From NCBI GenBank assembly GCA_905201505.1, contig CAJKOJ010000016.1, positions 1 to 33,767 on the forward strand: a DNA stretch of 33,767 nt, given 5' to 3'. A program made the translations under genes and the position numbers. The notes under the pieces are model-generated. The model was not told the origin of the DNA, ran no database searches, and worked only from the letters and a program-made list of their open reading frames with translations. Below, piece after piece: positions 16,820 to 24,639 of this stretch. Numbering within the stretch: position 1 is the stretch's first letter; every line of letters begins with the position of its first letter. Source of the stretch: an uncultured Eubacteriales bacterium (lineage in GTDB: Bacteria > Bacillota > Clostridia > Lachnospirales > CAG-274).

Positions 16820-19315
16820 ATGAAAGAATTATTACGCAATATAACAAAATTAGACAATTACCGGTTATACATTATGCACGGAATAATTCTCCTTCTATTT
16901 TTTGTTTTAGTGGTTAAACTTTTTTCTCTTCAAATTTCCAAAGGTGAATATTTCAGTCAGGAAGTTAACGGTACGGCTTTGCGTGAAGTTGAGGTTGAAG
17001 CTCCAAGAGGTACCATATATGACAGATATGGGCGTCCTTTAGCTGTAAATAACACAGCTTACGCCGTCAGCCTTGACCCTAGTATAGGTGTTGATAATTT
17101 AAATAAAGTATTATATGATTTAATTACAGTACTTGAAAAAAACGGAGAGAAAATTGTTAAAACTCTTCCGATTACATCTGCCCTTCCTCATGAATTTTTA
17201 TTTGACGGCAGTATAAGTCAGGAGAAAAGATGGAAGAAAAATATGAATCTTGACGAAACCTTAACAGCAGAACAGTGTTTTGAAGAACTAGAAAAAAGAT
17301 TTGACATTGATCAGACAACTGATAATATTATGGCTGGAAAAATTTTAGGATTAAGGTGTGCTTTATATGAAAAAAGATACTCCAAATATATTCCTATACC
17401 TATTGCCTATAATATTTCAGAAAAAACATTAACAACACTAAGAGAACAAGGTTCATCTTTCCCATGTGCATTCATTGATAATCAGAGTAACAGAGTATAT
17501 CCGTATGGAAAGTACTTTGCTCATATTTTGGGTTATATAGGAAACATTACAGACGAAGAGCTCAAACAAAACACAAGCAAAGATTATTCATTAAACGACG
17601 TCATAGGAAAAGACGGTATAGAAAAGGCATATGAATCAGATTTAAGAGGAACAAACGGCAGTCAGTATATTGAAGTCGACAGTTCAGGACGAAGAATAAC
17701 AACAGTTGAAAATGAAGGTGAAATCCCCGCTCCGGGCAGCAATGTATATTTAACTGTTGATGCTGAGCTTCAGAAAGCTGCCTATGACGCACTTGAAGAT
17801 GCACTTACTGATGCACAAATCAACCGTCTTTCTGGAGGGGAATACAGCTACAGCGTAAGTGATGTTTTTAAATCAATGATTGAAAGTGATAATATAAGAA
17901 TAAAAAATATTCTTAATTCATCTGATGGTACAACACAAGGAACTTTAAAGCATTATATTCTCTCTCAGGACAAAAACGCAGCAAATGATATTGAAACAGC
18001 ACGAAAAATATTGTTAAAAGGATTTGAACAAAATGCAATATCATCTTCTCAATTATTAATAGCTATGTATGAACAAGGACTTATTACTGACAATGACAGC
18101 GTAATTACTAAGCTTAAAACAGGTATTCTAAGTTCATCTTCTGCACTTATAGCAAAAATGCGTTCACAGGAAATTACTCCGCAAATGACAGCTATGGACC
18201 CATGTACAGGCTCAGTAGTAGTAAATGATGTCAATTCAGGTGATGTCTTTGCGGCAGTCTCATATCCTTCTTATGATAATAATGAACTTGTAAACAGCTT
18301 TAATAATGAATATTATCTTCAATTACAAAATGATCCAACTACACCTATGGTCAACAGACCTTATCAGGAGCCCAGAGCTCCGGGTTCAACATTTAAAATG
18401 ATTACAGCTGCTGCAGGACTTGAAGAAGGAATTATAACACCTGGTACAACAATATACGACAAAGGAACATTTACAGATGCCGGAAAGCCTTATGCACGCT
18501 GCTGGATTGGTTCAGGCAGCGGTTCCCACGGTTCAGTAAATGTATCTGAGGCTTTAGAAGTATCATGTAATTATTTCTTTTATACTATGGCCTATAATAT
18601 GGGGTCAAATTCTATTTCAAGATTAAACAGCTATATGAGGGCTTTTGGACTTGATGACCCAACAGGTGTTGAAATATATGAACTTTATAATTCAATGGGT
18701 GACTACCCTACCCGCATATCTTCTCCTGAATATAAGGAGTACGTCACAAAACAAAGATATGAAAATCCATCTGCCTCAGATTTGAAATGGAGTGCAGGTG
18801 ACACAATACGTACAGCAATCGGTCAGTCATACAATAATTATACATCAGCTCTATTAGCAAAATATGTTTCTACTTTGGCAAACGGAGGCACAAGATATAA
18901 AAATCATTTTATGAGCAAAATTACAGACTCAGAAGGAACAACAATTACAGAATATAAAGATATAGTTGAAGAACAGATTACACTAAAGCAAAGTACACTT
19001 GATGCCATATTCAGGGGTATGTATCTTGTAACAACAGGACCAAAAGGTACATTACGCAATTCCTTTGCAGATTTTCCTGTCAGCGTAGCTGCAAAGTCAG
19101 GCACTGCCCAGGAATCAGATAAAAGAAGCGAGCATACAATATTTGTTGCCTTTGCACCGTATGAAACACCGCAGATTTCAGTATCTGTATTGATTCCATA
19201 CGGCAATAACAGCACTACAGCTCCTGCTCCTACTGTTGCAAAAGCTGTAATAGAAAAGTATATGCAGCTTGATACTACTATTGAAAACAGAAGCTATAAC
19301 ACATTGGTAAAATAA
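16820..19315 (+). CDS. mrdA: Penicillin-binding protein 2 (elongation transpeptidase) with large insert
   Basis: The class B PBP that cross-links peptidoglycan during elongation, partner of RodA. It has 831 residues, against about 600-700 in many bacteria. The order is one membrane helix (about 19-37), the pedestal/dimerisation domain with APRGTIYDRYGRPLA, and the transpeptidase with S523 in APGSTFK, S582-C583-N584 and K759-S-G-T762. About 140 helical residues (roughly 318-458) are inserted between LTVDAELQKAAYDAL and MDPCTGSVVV at the start of the transpeptidase domain. A TTG at 16799 overlapping the mreD stop is also open; the ATG at 16820 is preferred, though its ribosome-binding site is weak. 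Confidence 0.94.
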   Translation: MKELLRNITKLDNYRLYIMHGIILLLFFVLVVKLFSLQISKGEYFSQEVNGTALREVEVEAPRGTIYDRYGRPLAVNNTAYAVSLDPSIGVDNLNKVLYDLITVLEKNGEKIVKTLPITSALPHEFLFDGSISQEKRWKKNMNLDETLTAEQCFEELEKRFDIDQTTDNIMAGKILGLRCALYEKRYSKYIPIPIAYNISEKTLTTLREQGSSFPCAFIDNQSNRVYPYGKYFAHILGYIGNITDEELKQNTSKDYSLNDVIGKDGIEKAYESDLRGTNGSQYIEVDSSGRRITTVENEGEIPAPGSNVYLTVDAELQKAAYDALEDALTDAQINRLSGGEYSYSVSDVFKSMIESDNIRIKNILNSSDGTTQGTLKHYILSQDKNAANDIETARKILLKGFEQNAISSSQLLIAMYEQGLITDNDSVITKLKTGILSSSSALIAKMRSQEITPQMTAMDPCTGSVVVNDVNSGDVFAAVSYPSYDNNELVNSFNNEYYLQLQNDPTTPMVNRPYQEPRAPGSTFKMITAAAGLEEGIITPGTTIYDKGTFTDAGKPYARCWIGSGSGSHGSVNVSEALEVSCNYFFYTMAYNMGSNSISRLNSYMRAFGLDDPTGVEIYELYNSMGDYPTRISSPEYKEYVTKQRYENPSASDLKWSAGDTIRTAIGQSYNNYTSALLAKYVSTLANGGTRYKNHFMSKITDSEGTTITEYKDIVEEQITLKQSTLDAIFRGMYLVTTGPKGTLRNSFADFPVSVAAKSGTAQESDKRSEHTIFVAFAPYETPQISVSVLIPYGNNSTTAPAPTVAKAVIEKYMQLDTTIENRSYNTLVK

Positions 19316-19384
19316 TAACCTCATATTTACAATTTTTGTAGCGAAATATGTAAAGTTATACATTTATTTTTGGATAAATTTTTT

Positions 19385-19412
19385 TTCAAAATTCGGTGTA
19401 TTGTGCTATCAT
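19385..19412 (+). promoter_or_regulatory. Possible promoter of minDE-rodA
   Basis: TTCAAA (19385-19390), a 16-base spacer and TATCAT (19407-19412) with an extended TG at 19404-19405. It lies in the 131-bp gap after mrdA, where minC would be expected. AGGAGG for minD is at 19435-19440. This suggests min genes can be expressed apart from mre. Confidence 0.5.
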
Positions 19413-19446
19413 TAGTATATAAAACTATATACTTAGGAGGATAATA

Positions 19447-20256
19447 ATGAGTGAAGTAATTGTTGTAACATCAGGCAAAGGCGGTGTGGGCAAAACTACT
19501 ACTTCTGCCAATATAGGCACAGGTCTTGCAATTGCAGGCAAAAAAGTAGTAATGCTTGACGCCGACATCGGGCTCCGTAACCTTGATGTTGTTATGGGAT
19601 TGGAAAACAGAATAATATATGACTTAGTACACGTTATTGAAGGAACATGCCGTCTTAAACAGGCATTGGTAAGAGATAAAAGATATGAAGGTCTTTACCT
19701 TCTTCCGGCGGCTCAGACACGCGATAAAGACGCTGTTACACCTGAGCAGATGCAAAAACTGTGCACCAGTATAAAAGAAGAAGGTTTTGATTATATTATA
19801 ATTGACTGTCCTGCAGGTATTGAACAAGGCTTTAAAAATGCAATAGCAGCAGCTGATAAAGCCATTGTTGTTACTACTCCGGAAATTTCAGCAGTAAGAG
19901 ATGCAGACAGAATAATAGGTATGCTTGAATCCAACGGACTTTTAAATTCACAGCTTATTTTAAACAGAATAAGAGTTGATATGGTTTCAAGAAATGAAAT
20001 GATGTCTCTTGAAGATGTTGAAGAAATACTTGCAATTGACACATTAGGAATAATACCTGATGATGAAAGCATAGTAATTTCAACCAATAAAGGTGAACCT
20101 GCTGTAGCAAATGTGGAATCTGTTGCAGGACAAGCTTACCGTAATATTGTAAGACGTATAATGGGTGAAGATGTCCCTCTGCTTGAAATTATGCCGCCTT
20201 CAAGAACTACTCTTTTTGACAGAATTTTTGGCTGGTTACATAAGGAAAAGGAGTGA
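19447..20256 (+). CDS. minD: Septum site-determining ATPase MinD
   Basis: A membrane-cycling P-loop ATPase that positions MinC to block polar division. It has 269 residues. The deviant Walker A GKGGVGKTT (10-18) has K11 and K16, followed by MLDADIGLRNLDVVMGLENR and the IIIDCPAGIEQG Walker B. The C-terminus (about 254-269, TTLFDRIFGWLHKEKE) is a typical amphipathic membrane-targeting helix. The start has AGGAGG upstream. No minC precedes it. Confidence 0.97.
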   Translation: MSEVIVVTSGKGGVGKTTTSANIGTGLAIAGKKVVMLDADIGLRNLDVVMGLENRIIYDLVHVIEGTCRLKQALVRDKRYEGLYLLPAAQTRDKDAVTPEQMQKLCTSIKEEGFDYIIIDCPAGIEQGFKNAIAAADKAIVVTTPEISAVRDADRIIGMLESNGLLNSQLILNRIRVDMVSRNEMMSLEDVEEILAIDTLGIIPDDESIVISTNKGEPAVANVESVAGQAYRNIVRRIMGEDVPLLEIMPPSRTTLFDRIFGWLHKEKE

Positions 20257-20261
20257 TTATA

Positions 20262-20492
20262 ATGTATGATAATAACTCCGGCTCAGTAGCAAAGGACAGA
20301 TTAAAATATTTAATTTTAAAAGACAGAATATCCTGTACCAATGAAACATTAGATATGATAAAACAGGATATAATAAAAACAGTATCTAACTATATAGATG
20401 TTGATAAAATAAACACAAAACTTACACTTGAACAGGATATAAAAAACAATAAAAATATATCTTATATAAATATTAAAATACCAATATCATAA
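20262..20492 (+). CDS. minE: Cell division topological specificity factor MinE
   Basis: Stimulates MinD ATPase and drives Min oscillation or restricts MinCD to the poles. It has 76 residues, slightly short for MinE. The N-terminal half has AKDRLKYLILKDR, the segment that in MinE becomes the MinD-contacting helix, and the C-terminus is a beta-rich dimerisation part ending in INIKIPIS. A GTG at 20253 overlapping minD is open, but AAGGAG eight bases before the ATG at 20262 decides the start. Confidence 0.93.
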   Translation: MYDNNSGSVAKDRLKYLILKDRISCTNETLDMIKQDIIKTVSNYIDVDKINTKLTLEQDIKNNKNISYINIKIPIS

Positions 20493-20499
20493 TATTATT

Positions 20500-20508
20500 T
20501 GGTATAAT
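20500..20508 (+). promoter_or_regulatory. Possible extended -10 promoter before rodA
   Basis: TGGTATAAT is a perfect extended -10. There is no recognisable -35 at 16-18 bases. Transcription would start near 20515, leaving a very short leader with AGGATG before the rodA ATG. Confidence 0.35.
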
Positions 20509-20530
20509 AAACAAAGACAGGATGAATTAA

Positions 20531-21646
20531 ATGAATAAAAGAGCATACAGCTTTGACTTCGTGCTGATATTTTGTGTTTTAGCAATATCCATTTTTGGTA
20601 TTATCACAATAGGAAGTGCAACAAGAATTAATATAAACGGAATACAGGGTAAATTTTTAAACCAAATTCTATGGTTAATCACAGGTGTTTTTTTAATGCT
20701 CCTCTTTACCTTCTGGGATTACAGAAACCTTTCAAAACTTTATATTCCATTGTATATACTTAATTTAGTATTATTAATTCTTGTTCTTGCAATAGGCAGT
20801 GAAGATAATGGCGTTCGCCGCTGGATTTTTGGTATACAGCCTTCGGAATTTGCAAAAATATTTATAATAATTTATTTATCAAAATTTATTGACAAATTCA
20901 GAGAAAAGATTAATAATATAAGTATACTAATATTGGCTGCAATATCAGTTGCCATTCCTTTGGTTCTGATAAAAATACAGCCTTCCTTATCTGCCAGTCT
21001 GGTTTTGCTGGCAATATTTATTACAGAAATATTTGTGGGAAACATTTCCGGTAAATATATTAAAATTGCACTTATGATAATTATTCCTATTGCTGTAATT
21101 ATATGTATTGATGCACTAAGTACTGAACACAGAATACTTTCCACATTTATGACGCCCTACCAGATTAAAAGAATTGTTGATTATATTAATTCTGACTTTT
21201 CAAGTCCTGATTTTTATCAGACCAAAAACTCAATTTGGGCAATTGGTTCAGGGCAGCTTACAGGAAAAGGACTATTTAAAGGTACAATTAATCAGTTAAG
21301 CTATCTTCCCGAATCCCACAATGACTTTATTTTTTCTGTAATAGGTGAAGAATTTGGTTTTATCGGATGCCTTATTGTCCTTGCATTTATGTTTATAATT
21401 ATAAGCAGATGCATAAATATTGCAATAAACTCAGATGATTATTTGGGAACACTTATTGCCGGAGGTGTAGCCGGAATGCTTGCCTTTCAAACATTTGTAA
21501 ATATAGGTGTAGCAACAGGTCTGCTGCCAAATACAGGTATGCCCTTTCCGTTTTTAAGTTATGGCGGAAGTTCAATGTGGGCTAATATGATTGCCATTGG
21601 GTTAGTATTAAATGTGGGTATAAGAAAACAAAAAAATATATTTTAG
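20531..21646 (+). CDS. rodA: Peptidoglycan glycosyltransferase RodA (SEDS family)
   Basis: Polymerises lipid II into glycan strands together with PBP2. It has 371 residues with about ten membrane helices. Family marks seen are QPSEFAKI with the nearby DNGVRRWI segment, the PSLSASLVLL helix, the LPESHNDFIFSVIGEEFGF loop and the closing PFLSYGGSSMWANM. The gene context (mre block, PBP2, minDE) favours RodA over FtsW or SpoVE. The start has AGGATG upstream. Confidence 0.94.
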   Translation: MNKRAYSFDFVLIFCVLAISIFGIITIGSATRININGIQGKFLNQILWLITGVFLMLLFTFWDYRNLSKLYIPLYILNLVLLILVLAIGSEDNGVRRWIFGIQPSEFAKIFIIIYLSKFIDKFREKINNISILILAAISVAIPLVLIKIQPSLSASLVLLAIFITEIFVGNISGKYIKIALMIIIPIAVIICIDALSTEHRILSTFMTPYQIKRIVDYINSDFSSPDFYQTKNSIWAIGSGQLTGKGLFKGTINQLSYLPESHNDFIFSVIGEEFGFIGCLIVLAFMFIIISRCINIAINSDDYLGTLIAGGVAGMLAFQTFVNIGVATGLLPNTGMPFPFLSYGGSSMWANMIAIGLVLNVGIRKQKNIF

Positions 21647-21656
21647 GGGTGATATA

Positions 21657-22073
21657 ATGAACATAGCATTAGTCGCAAACGACAGCAAAAAAACATTAAT
21701 GGAAAATTTATGTATTGCTTACAGACATATTCTTATTAAGCACGATTTATATGCAACAGGAACAACAGGACAGTTGGTCGAAGATACCTCCAGTCTTCCT
21801 GTACATAAATATTTAGCAGGAGATTTAGGCGGTGAACAGCAGTTAGCTTCTCAGATAAATAACAATGAAATTGACTTAGTAATATTTCTGAGAGATACAA
21901 GTTATCCTGCAAGACCTGCATCAACCGGTACAGCAGACTTTAGTTCAGCTTTAAGACTTTGTGATATGCACAATATACCTTTAGCAACTAATCTTGCAAC
22001 TGCAGAAGCTCTTCTTTTAGCTCTTGATAGAGGTGACCTTGATTGGCGCAATTTGGTAAGAAACAGTAATTAG
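21657..22073 (+). CDS. Methylglyoxal synthase homologue with altered active site
   Basis: Methylglyoxal synthase converts dihydroxyacetone phosphate to methylglyoxal. The 138 residues align over the whole family: phosphate-binding ATGTTG (33-38), GGEQQ (58-62), RLCDMHNIPLATN and DRGDLDWRN. Residues equivalent to E. coli H19, D71 and H98 are changed: N8 replaces His in the first strand, E60 replaces the catalytic Asp in GGDQQ, and the PHxPD loop reads ARPASTGTAD. The equivalents of D20 (D9) and D91 (D80) remain. It lies 10 bp behind rodA, a place known for mgsA in Clostridia. The fold is firm; activity is doubtful. Confidence 0.88.
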   Translation: MNIALVANDSKKTLMENLCIAYRHILIKHDLYATGTTGQLVEDTSSLPVHKYLAGDLGGEQQLASQINNNEIDLVIFLRDTSYPARPASTGTADFSSALRLCDMHNIPLATNLATAEALLLALDRGDLDWRNLVRNSN

Positions 22074-22075
22074 TG

Positions 22076-22351
22076 ATGCGGTTTTTGACTATATACTACT
22101 TGATTGTTAATTTATTATTATTTTTGCTAATGGGCATAGATAAATTTAATGCAAAATTCCATAAAAAACGTATAAAAGAAGCCACATTGCTGATAATTTC
22201 TTTAATCGGCGGAGGTTTAGGTGGCTTTTTTGCTATGTTTATTTTTCATCATAAAATAAGAAAGAATTATTTTAAATTGGTATTTATTCTTTCAATTGTC
22301 ACACATTTAATAATCACTCAATATATAGTTATAAATTATATATACAAATGA
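22076..22351 (+). CDS. DUF1294 small membrane protein
   Basis: A 91-residue protein with three hydrophobic helices and the family's basic loop (MGIDKFNAKFHKKRIKEATLL) followed by LIGGGLGGFFAMFIFHHK. Function is unknown. The ATG at 22076 directly follows the mgsA-like stop, and a GTG at 22073 overlapping that stop is also possible; no strong ribosome-binding site is seen, so translation is probably coupled. It is the last gene of the cell-shape block, before a terminator. Confidence 0.88.
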   Translation: MRFLTIYYLIVNLLLFLLMGIDKFNAKFHKKRIKEATLLIISLIGGGLGGFFAMFIFHHKIRKNYFKLVFILSIVTHLIITQYIVINYIYK

Positions 22352-22398
22352 AACTCTCATATTGTATAATTAATATAACATTTAATGTTTAATAAAAA

Positions 22399-22442
22399 AT
22401 AACAGCCTTGAGAGAAATCCTTTTTTCTCCCAAGGCTGTTAT
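22399..22442. terminator. Bidirectional terminator between DUF1294 gene and histidine kinase
   Basis: Twelve-base perfect arms ATAACAGCCTTG (22399-22410) and CAAGGCTGTTAT (22431-22442), extended inside by GAGAAA/TTTCTC after one mismatch. On the minus strand it is followed by ATTTTTTATT, so it is best suited to end the kinase transcript; it also closes the plus operon. Confidence 0.92.
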
Positions 22443-22452
22443 AAAATATGTA

Positions 22453-23871
22453 CTATTCAGCTAAATCCAGTGAGAAAGTAAACTTGCTGCCCTTCCCTTT
22501 TTCGCTCTCCAGTTCAATAGTTTGATTATGTGCCCTAATAAATTCCTTTACAATGGCAAGACCAAGACCGCTTCCTGTTTTATCAATACCTCTTGATGCA
22601 TCAGCCTTATAAAGCCTTTCAAAAACTCTTGACTGTTCTTCATCAGACAATCCGATTCCTGTATCCTCAACTGATACAAGTACCTTGTTTTCGCTCACTC
22701 TTACTCTCACTGTAACCGTGCCGCTTTCTGTAAATTTAACAGCATTGTCAACCAAATTGTTTACAACCCTTCTTATTTTATCAATATCAGCGTGCACAAT
22801 AACATTTTCCCACTCAAACCGATGCCTCAATTCAATATTTTTTGCATCAGCTTTAACCTTAATAAGCTTTAAGGTTTCTTCTATAACATCATTTATATCA
22901 AAATCTGTCATATTAAGAGCATTTATTGAATCGTCAAGTTTGTTCAAATCCAATACACTGTCAGACAATTTCTGAAGTCTCGCTGTTTCATCATAAATTA
23001 TTTTCATATAATGCTTATACTTATCTTCCTTTATTGTCCCATCAAGAATTGCCTGTAAAAAACCTCTTATAGAAGTTATAGGCGAACGCAGATCGTGAGA
23101 AATATTTGATAATATTTCTCTTCTTCTCTTTTCAAGATTAGCGAGATTATTGGCCATTTTATTAAAACTGTCACAAAGCTCGGCCATTTCATCATTTATA
23201 TTATCTGATATTTCAATTCTTTCATCAAAATTTCCTTTTGATATATATTTTGCTGCCGTACTTAGTTTTCTTATCGGAAACACAAATTCACTTACTGCCC
23301 AATGTATTGTCACAAATCCCAAAATAACAGCCAAAACTAAGAAAAATCCGATTATTACATACACTCTGTTTATATTATTTATAAGGTCACTTAAAGGAAC
23401 ACTTACAAAAACTATAGCTGTAACTTCCTCATTATTCATAGTAGGATAACACAAAGTATATTTATTCTGTGCATATATATTGTTTATATTTCCTTGCAGC
23501 CATTCGACACTACCATTTACAACATCATTATATTCATCAAATGCTGAAATATAGTTACCAACGGTTAAATTAAGCATATCCTTTGATTTAACCATAACTC
23601 TTAAATTTTTATCTGTCATAAAGAAACTGTAATCCATATACTTATCCAATATACCAATTTCATTTTTAAAATATTCTTCATTAAAGCTGTCTTCACCACA
23701 GCTTTGAATATAAATATCAGAAATTTTTATAGCTTGATTTAATAAGTCATTTTTATAATCACTGTAAAAATATCCTCTGAATATTTCTGTAAATCCTAAG
23801 CTTAACAGAAAAAATGAAACGAGTAAAACAATAATATAATAAGTAAATGTTTTACCAAAAGCTGTTCTCAT
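22453..23871 (-). CDS. Sensor histidine kinase, membrane-bound, no adjacent response regulator
   Basis: A two-helix membrane sensor kinase of 472 residues. TM1 is at about 11-30, an extracytoplasmic sensor of about 140 residues follows, TM2 is at about 170-190, and HAMP at about 191-245. The HisKA phospho-site is H259 in SNISHDLRSP. The ATPase domain has the N box NNLVDNAVKF (371-380), G1 DTGIGLS (403-409) and G2 GSGLGLAI (433-440). All catalytic motifs are intact. Its ATG shares one base with the stop of the upstream cupin gene (TAATG), so the two are translationally coupled. No response regulator lies in the operon or elsewhere in the window. The signal is unknown. Confidence 0.95.
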   Translation of the reverse strand: MRTAFGKTFTYYIIVLLVSFFLLSLGFTEIFRGYFYSDYKNDLLNQAIKISDIYIQSCGEDSFNEEYFKNEIGILDKYMDYSFFMTDKNLRVMVKSKDMLNLTVGNYISAFDEYNDVVNGSVEWLQGNINNIYAQNKYTLCYPTMNNEEVTAIVFVSVPLSDLINNINRVYVIIGFFLVLAVILGFVTIHWAVSEFVFPIRKLSTAAKYISKGNFDERIEISDNINDEMAELCDSFNKMANNLANLEKRRREILSNISHDLRSPITSIRGFLQAILDGTIKEDKYKHYMKIIYDETARLQKLSDSVLDLNKLDDSINALNMTDFDINDVIEETLKLIKVKADAKNIELRHRFEWENVIVHADIDKIRRVVNNLVDNAVKFTESGTVTVRVRVSENKVLVSVEDTGIGLSDEEQSRVFERLYKADASRGIDKTGSGLGLAIVKEFIRAHNQTIELESEKGKGSKFTFSLDLAE

Positions 23872-24206
23872 TATTTAAGAAAATCTTCTCTCTGTGGAGT
23901 AAATATGTCTATAAGTTTACCCTTAGGAGTAAGAACCTTACAGCTATGCAGCACATTTGAAGGCATATATACAGTATCCCCTTCTTTAATCACTTTAACT
24001 TCATTGCCTAATCTGAACTCAAACTCTCCTTCGGCACAATATGTGGCTTGCTCATGAATATGCTTATGCTCATCAGCTTCAAAATAATCTTCAAAATAAA
24101 CCTCAACAACCATAAGTTTACCGTTGTGTGCAAGAACTTTTCTGTAATTTTTACCGGGAACTATTACCTCTAATTCACTATCAGAATTCAAAAAAAAGTT
24201 TGACAT
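23871..24206 (-). CDS. Small cupin-domain protein
   Basis: A single-domain cupin of 111 residues. The first motif reads HKHIHEQATYCAEGEFEF with possible metal ligands H47, H49 or H51 and E52; the second motif PSNVLHSCKV supplies another His. Small cupins of this kind often bind a metal or a small molecule and may act as sensors or isomerases; no reaction can be named. GGAGG lies before the ATG. It is the first gene of a two-gene operon with the histidine kinase. Confidence 0.9.
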   Translation of the reverse strand: MSNFFLNSDSELEVIVPGKNYRKVLAHNGKLMVVEVYFEDYFEADEHKHIHEQATYCAEGEFEFRLGNEVKVIKEGDTVYMPSNVLHSCKVLTPKGKLIDIFTPQREDFLK

Positions 24207-24250
24207 AACAAAACCTCCATATTTCCTTATAATATTAATATAATAATAAC

Positions 24251-24279
24251 ATTATAAAACAAAACTATGAAAATTACAA
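24251..24279 (-). promoter_or_regulatory. Putative promoter of the cupin-kinase operon
   Basis: On the minus strand TTGTAA (plus 24274-24279), a 17-base spacer and TATAAT (plus 24251-24256). A start near 24244 would leave a leader of about 38 bases. Confidence 0.55.
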
Positions 24280-24363
24280 TACAGCAATACAATTAAAATA
24301 ACATAATTATCAATTATAAGCATATAAATTTATAAAAGATATGTATATGATATGGAGGAAAAT

Positions 24364-24639
24364 ATGAAAAAAATTACTGAAAAAGTTTCCAATCAAATAC
24401 AATTTCCTCTTGAAGTCATATCAACCACACCAAAAATTGAAATTACCGGTAATAAATTAATTTATATTGAAAATCACAAAGGAATTAAAATGTTTACATC
24501 TGAAACAATTGAGATAAAACTTACAAAGGGATTTTTTATTGTTGAGGGTAAAAAAATTTCTATACTTGAAATTAACAAAGAATATATATATATAACGGGA
24601 ATTTTTAATTCTTTTAGATTTGATAAAATTTTGGAGTGA
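24364..24639 (+). CDS. yqfC: Sporulation protein YqfC (YabP/YqfC family)
   Basis: A 91-residue member of the YabP/YqfC family, expressed in the mother cell in B. subtilis. It shows the family pattern: a short amphipathic start, FPLEVISTTPKIEITGNKLIYIENHKGI, and a beta-rich C-terminus. A reading from 24352 is open, but its ATG lies immediately before GGAGG, which serves the ATG at 24364. yqfD overlaps by four bases. A mother-cell (sigma-E) promoter would be expected in the AT-rich region 24310-24350, but I see no good match. Confidence 0.88.
   Translation: MKKITEKVSNQIQFPLEVISTTPKIEITGNKLIYIENHKGIKMFTSETIEIKLTKGFFIVEGKKISILEINKEYIYITGIFNSFRFDKILE

Noticed and set aside
24310..24350. Sigma-E promoter for yqfC
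   Set aside because: Expected from biology, but the best candidate only partly matches the CATACAAT-type -10 and lacks a good -35 at 14 bases.
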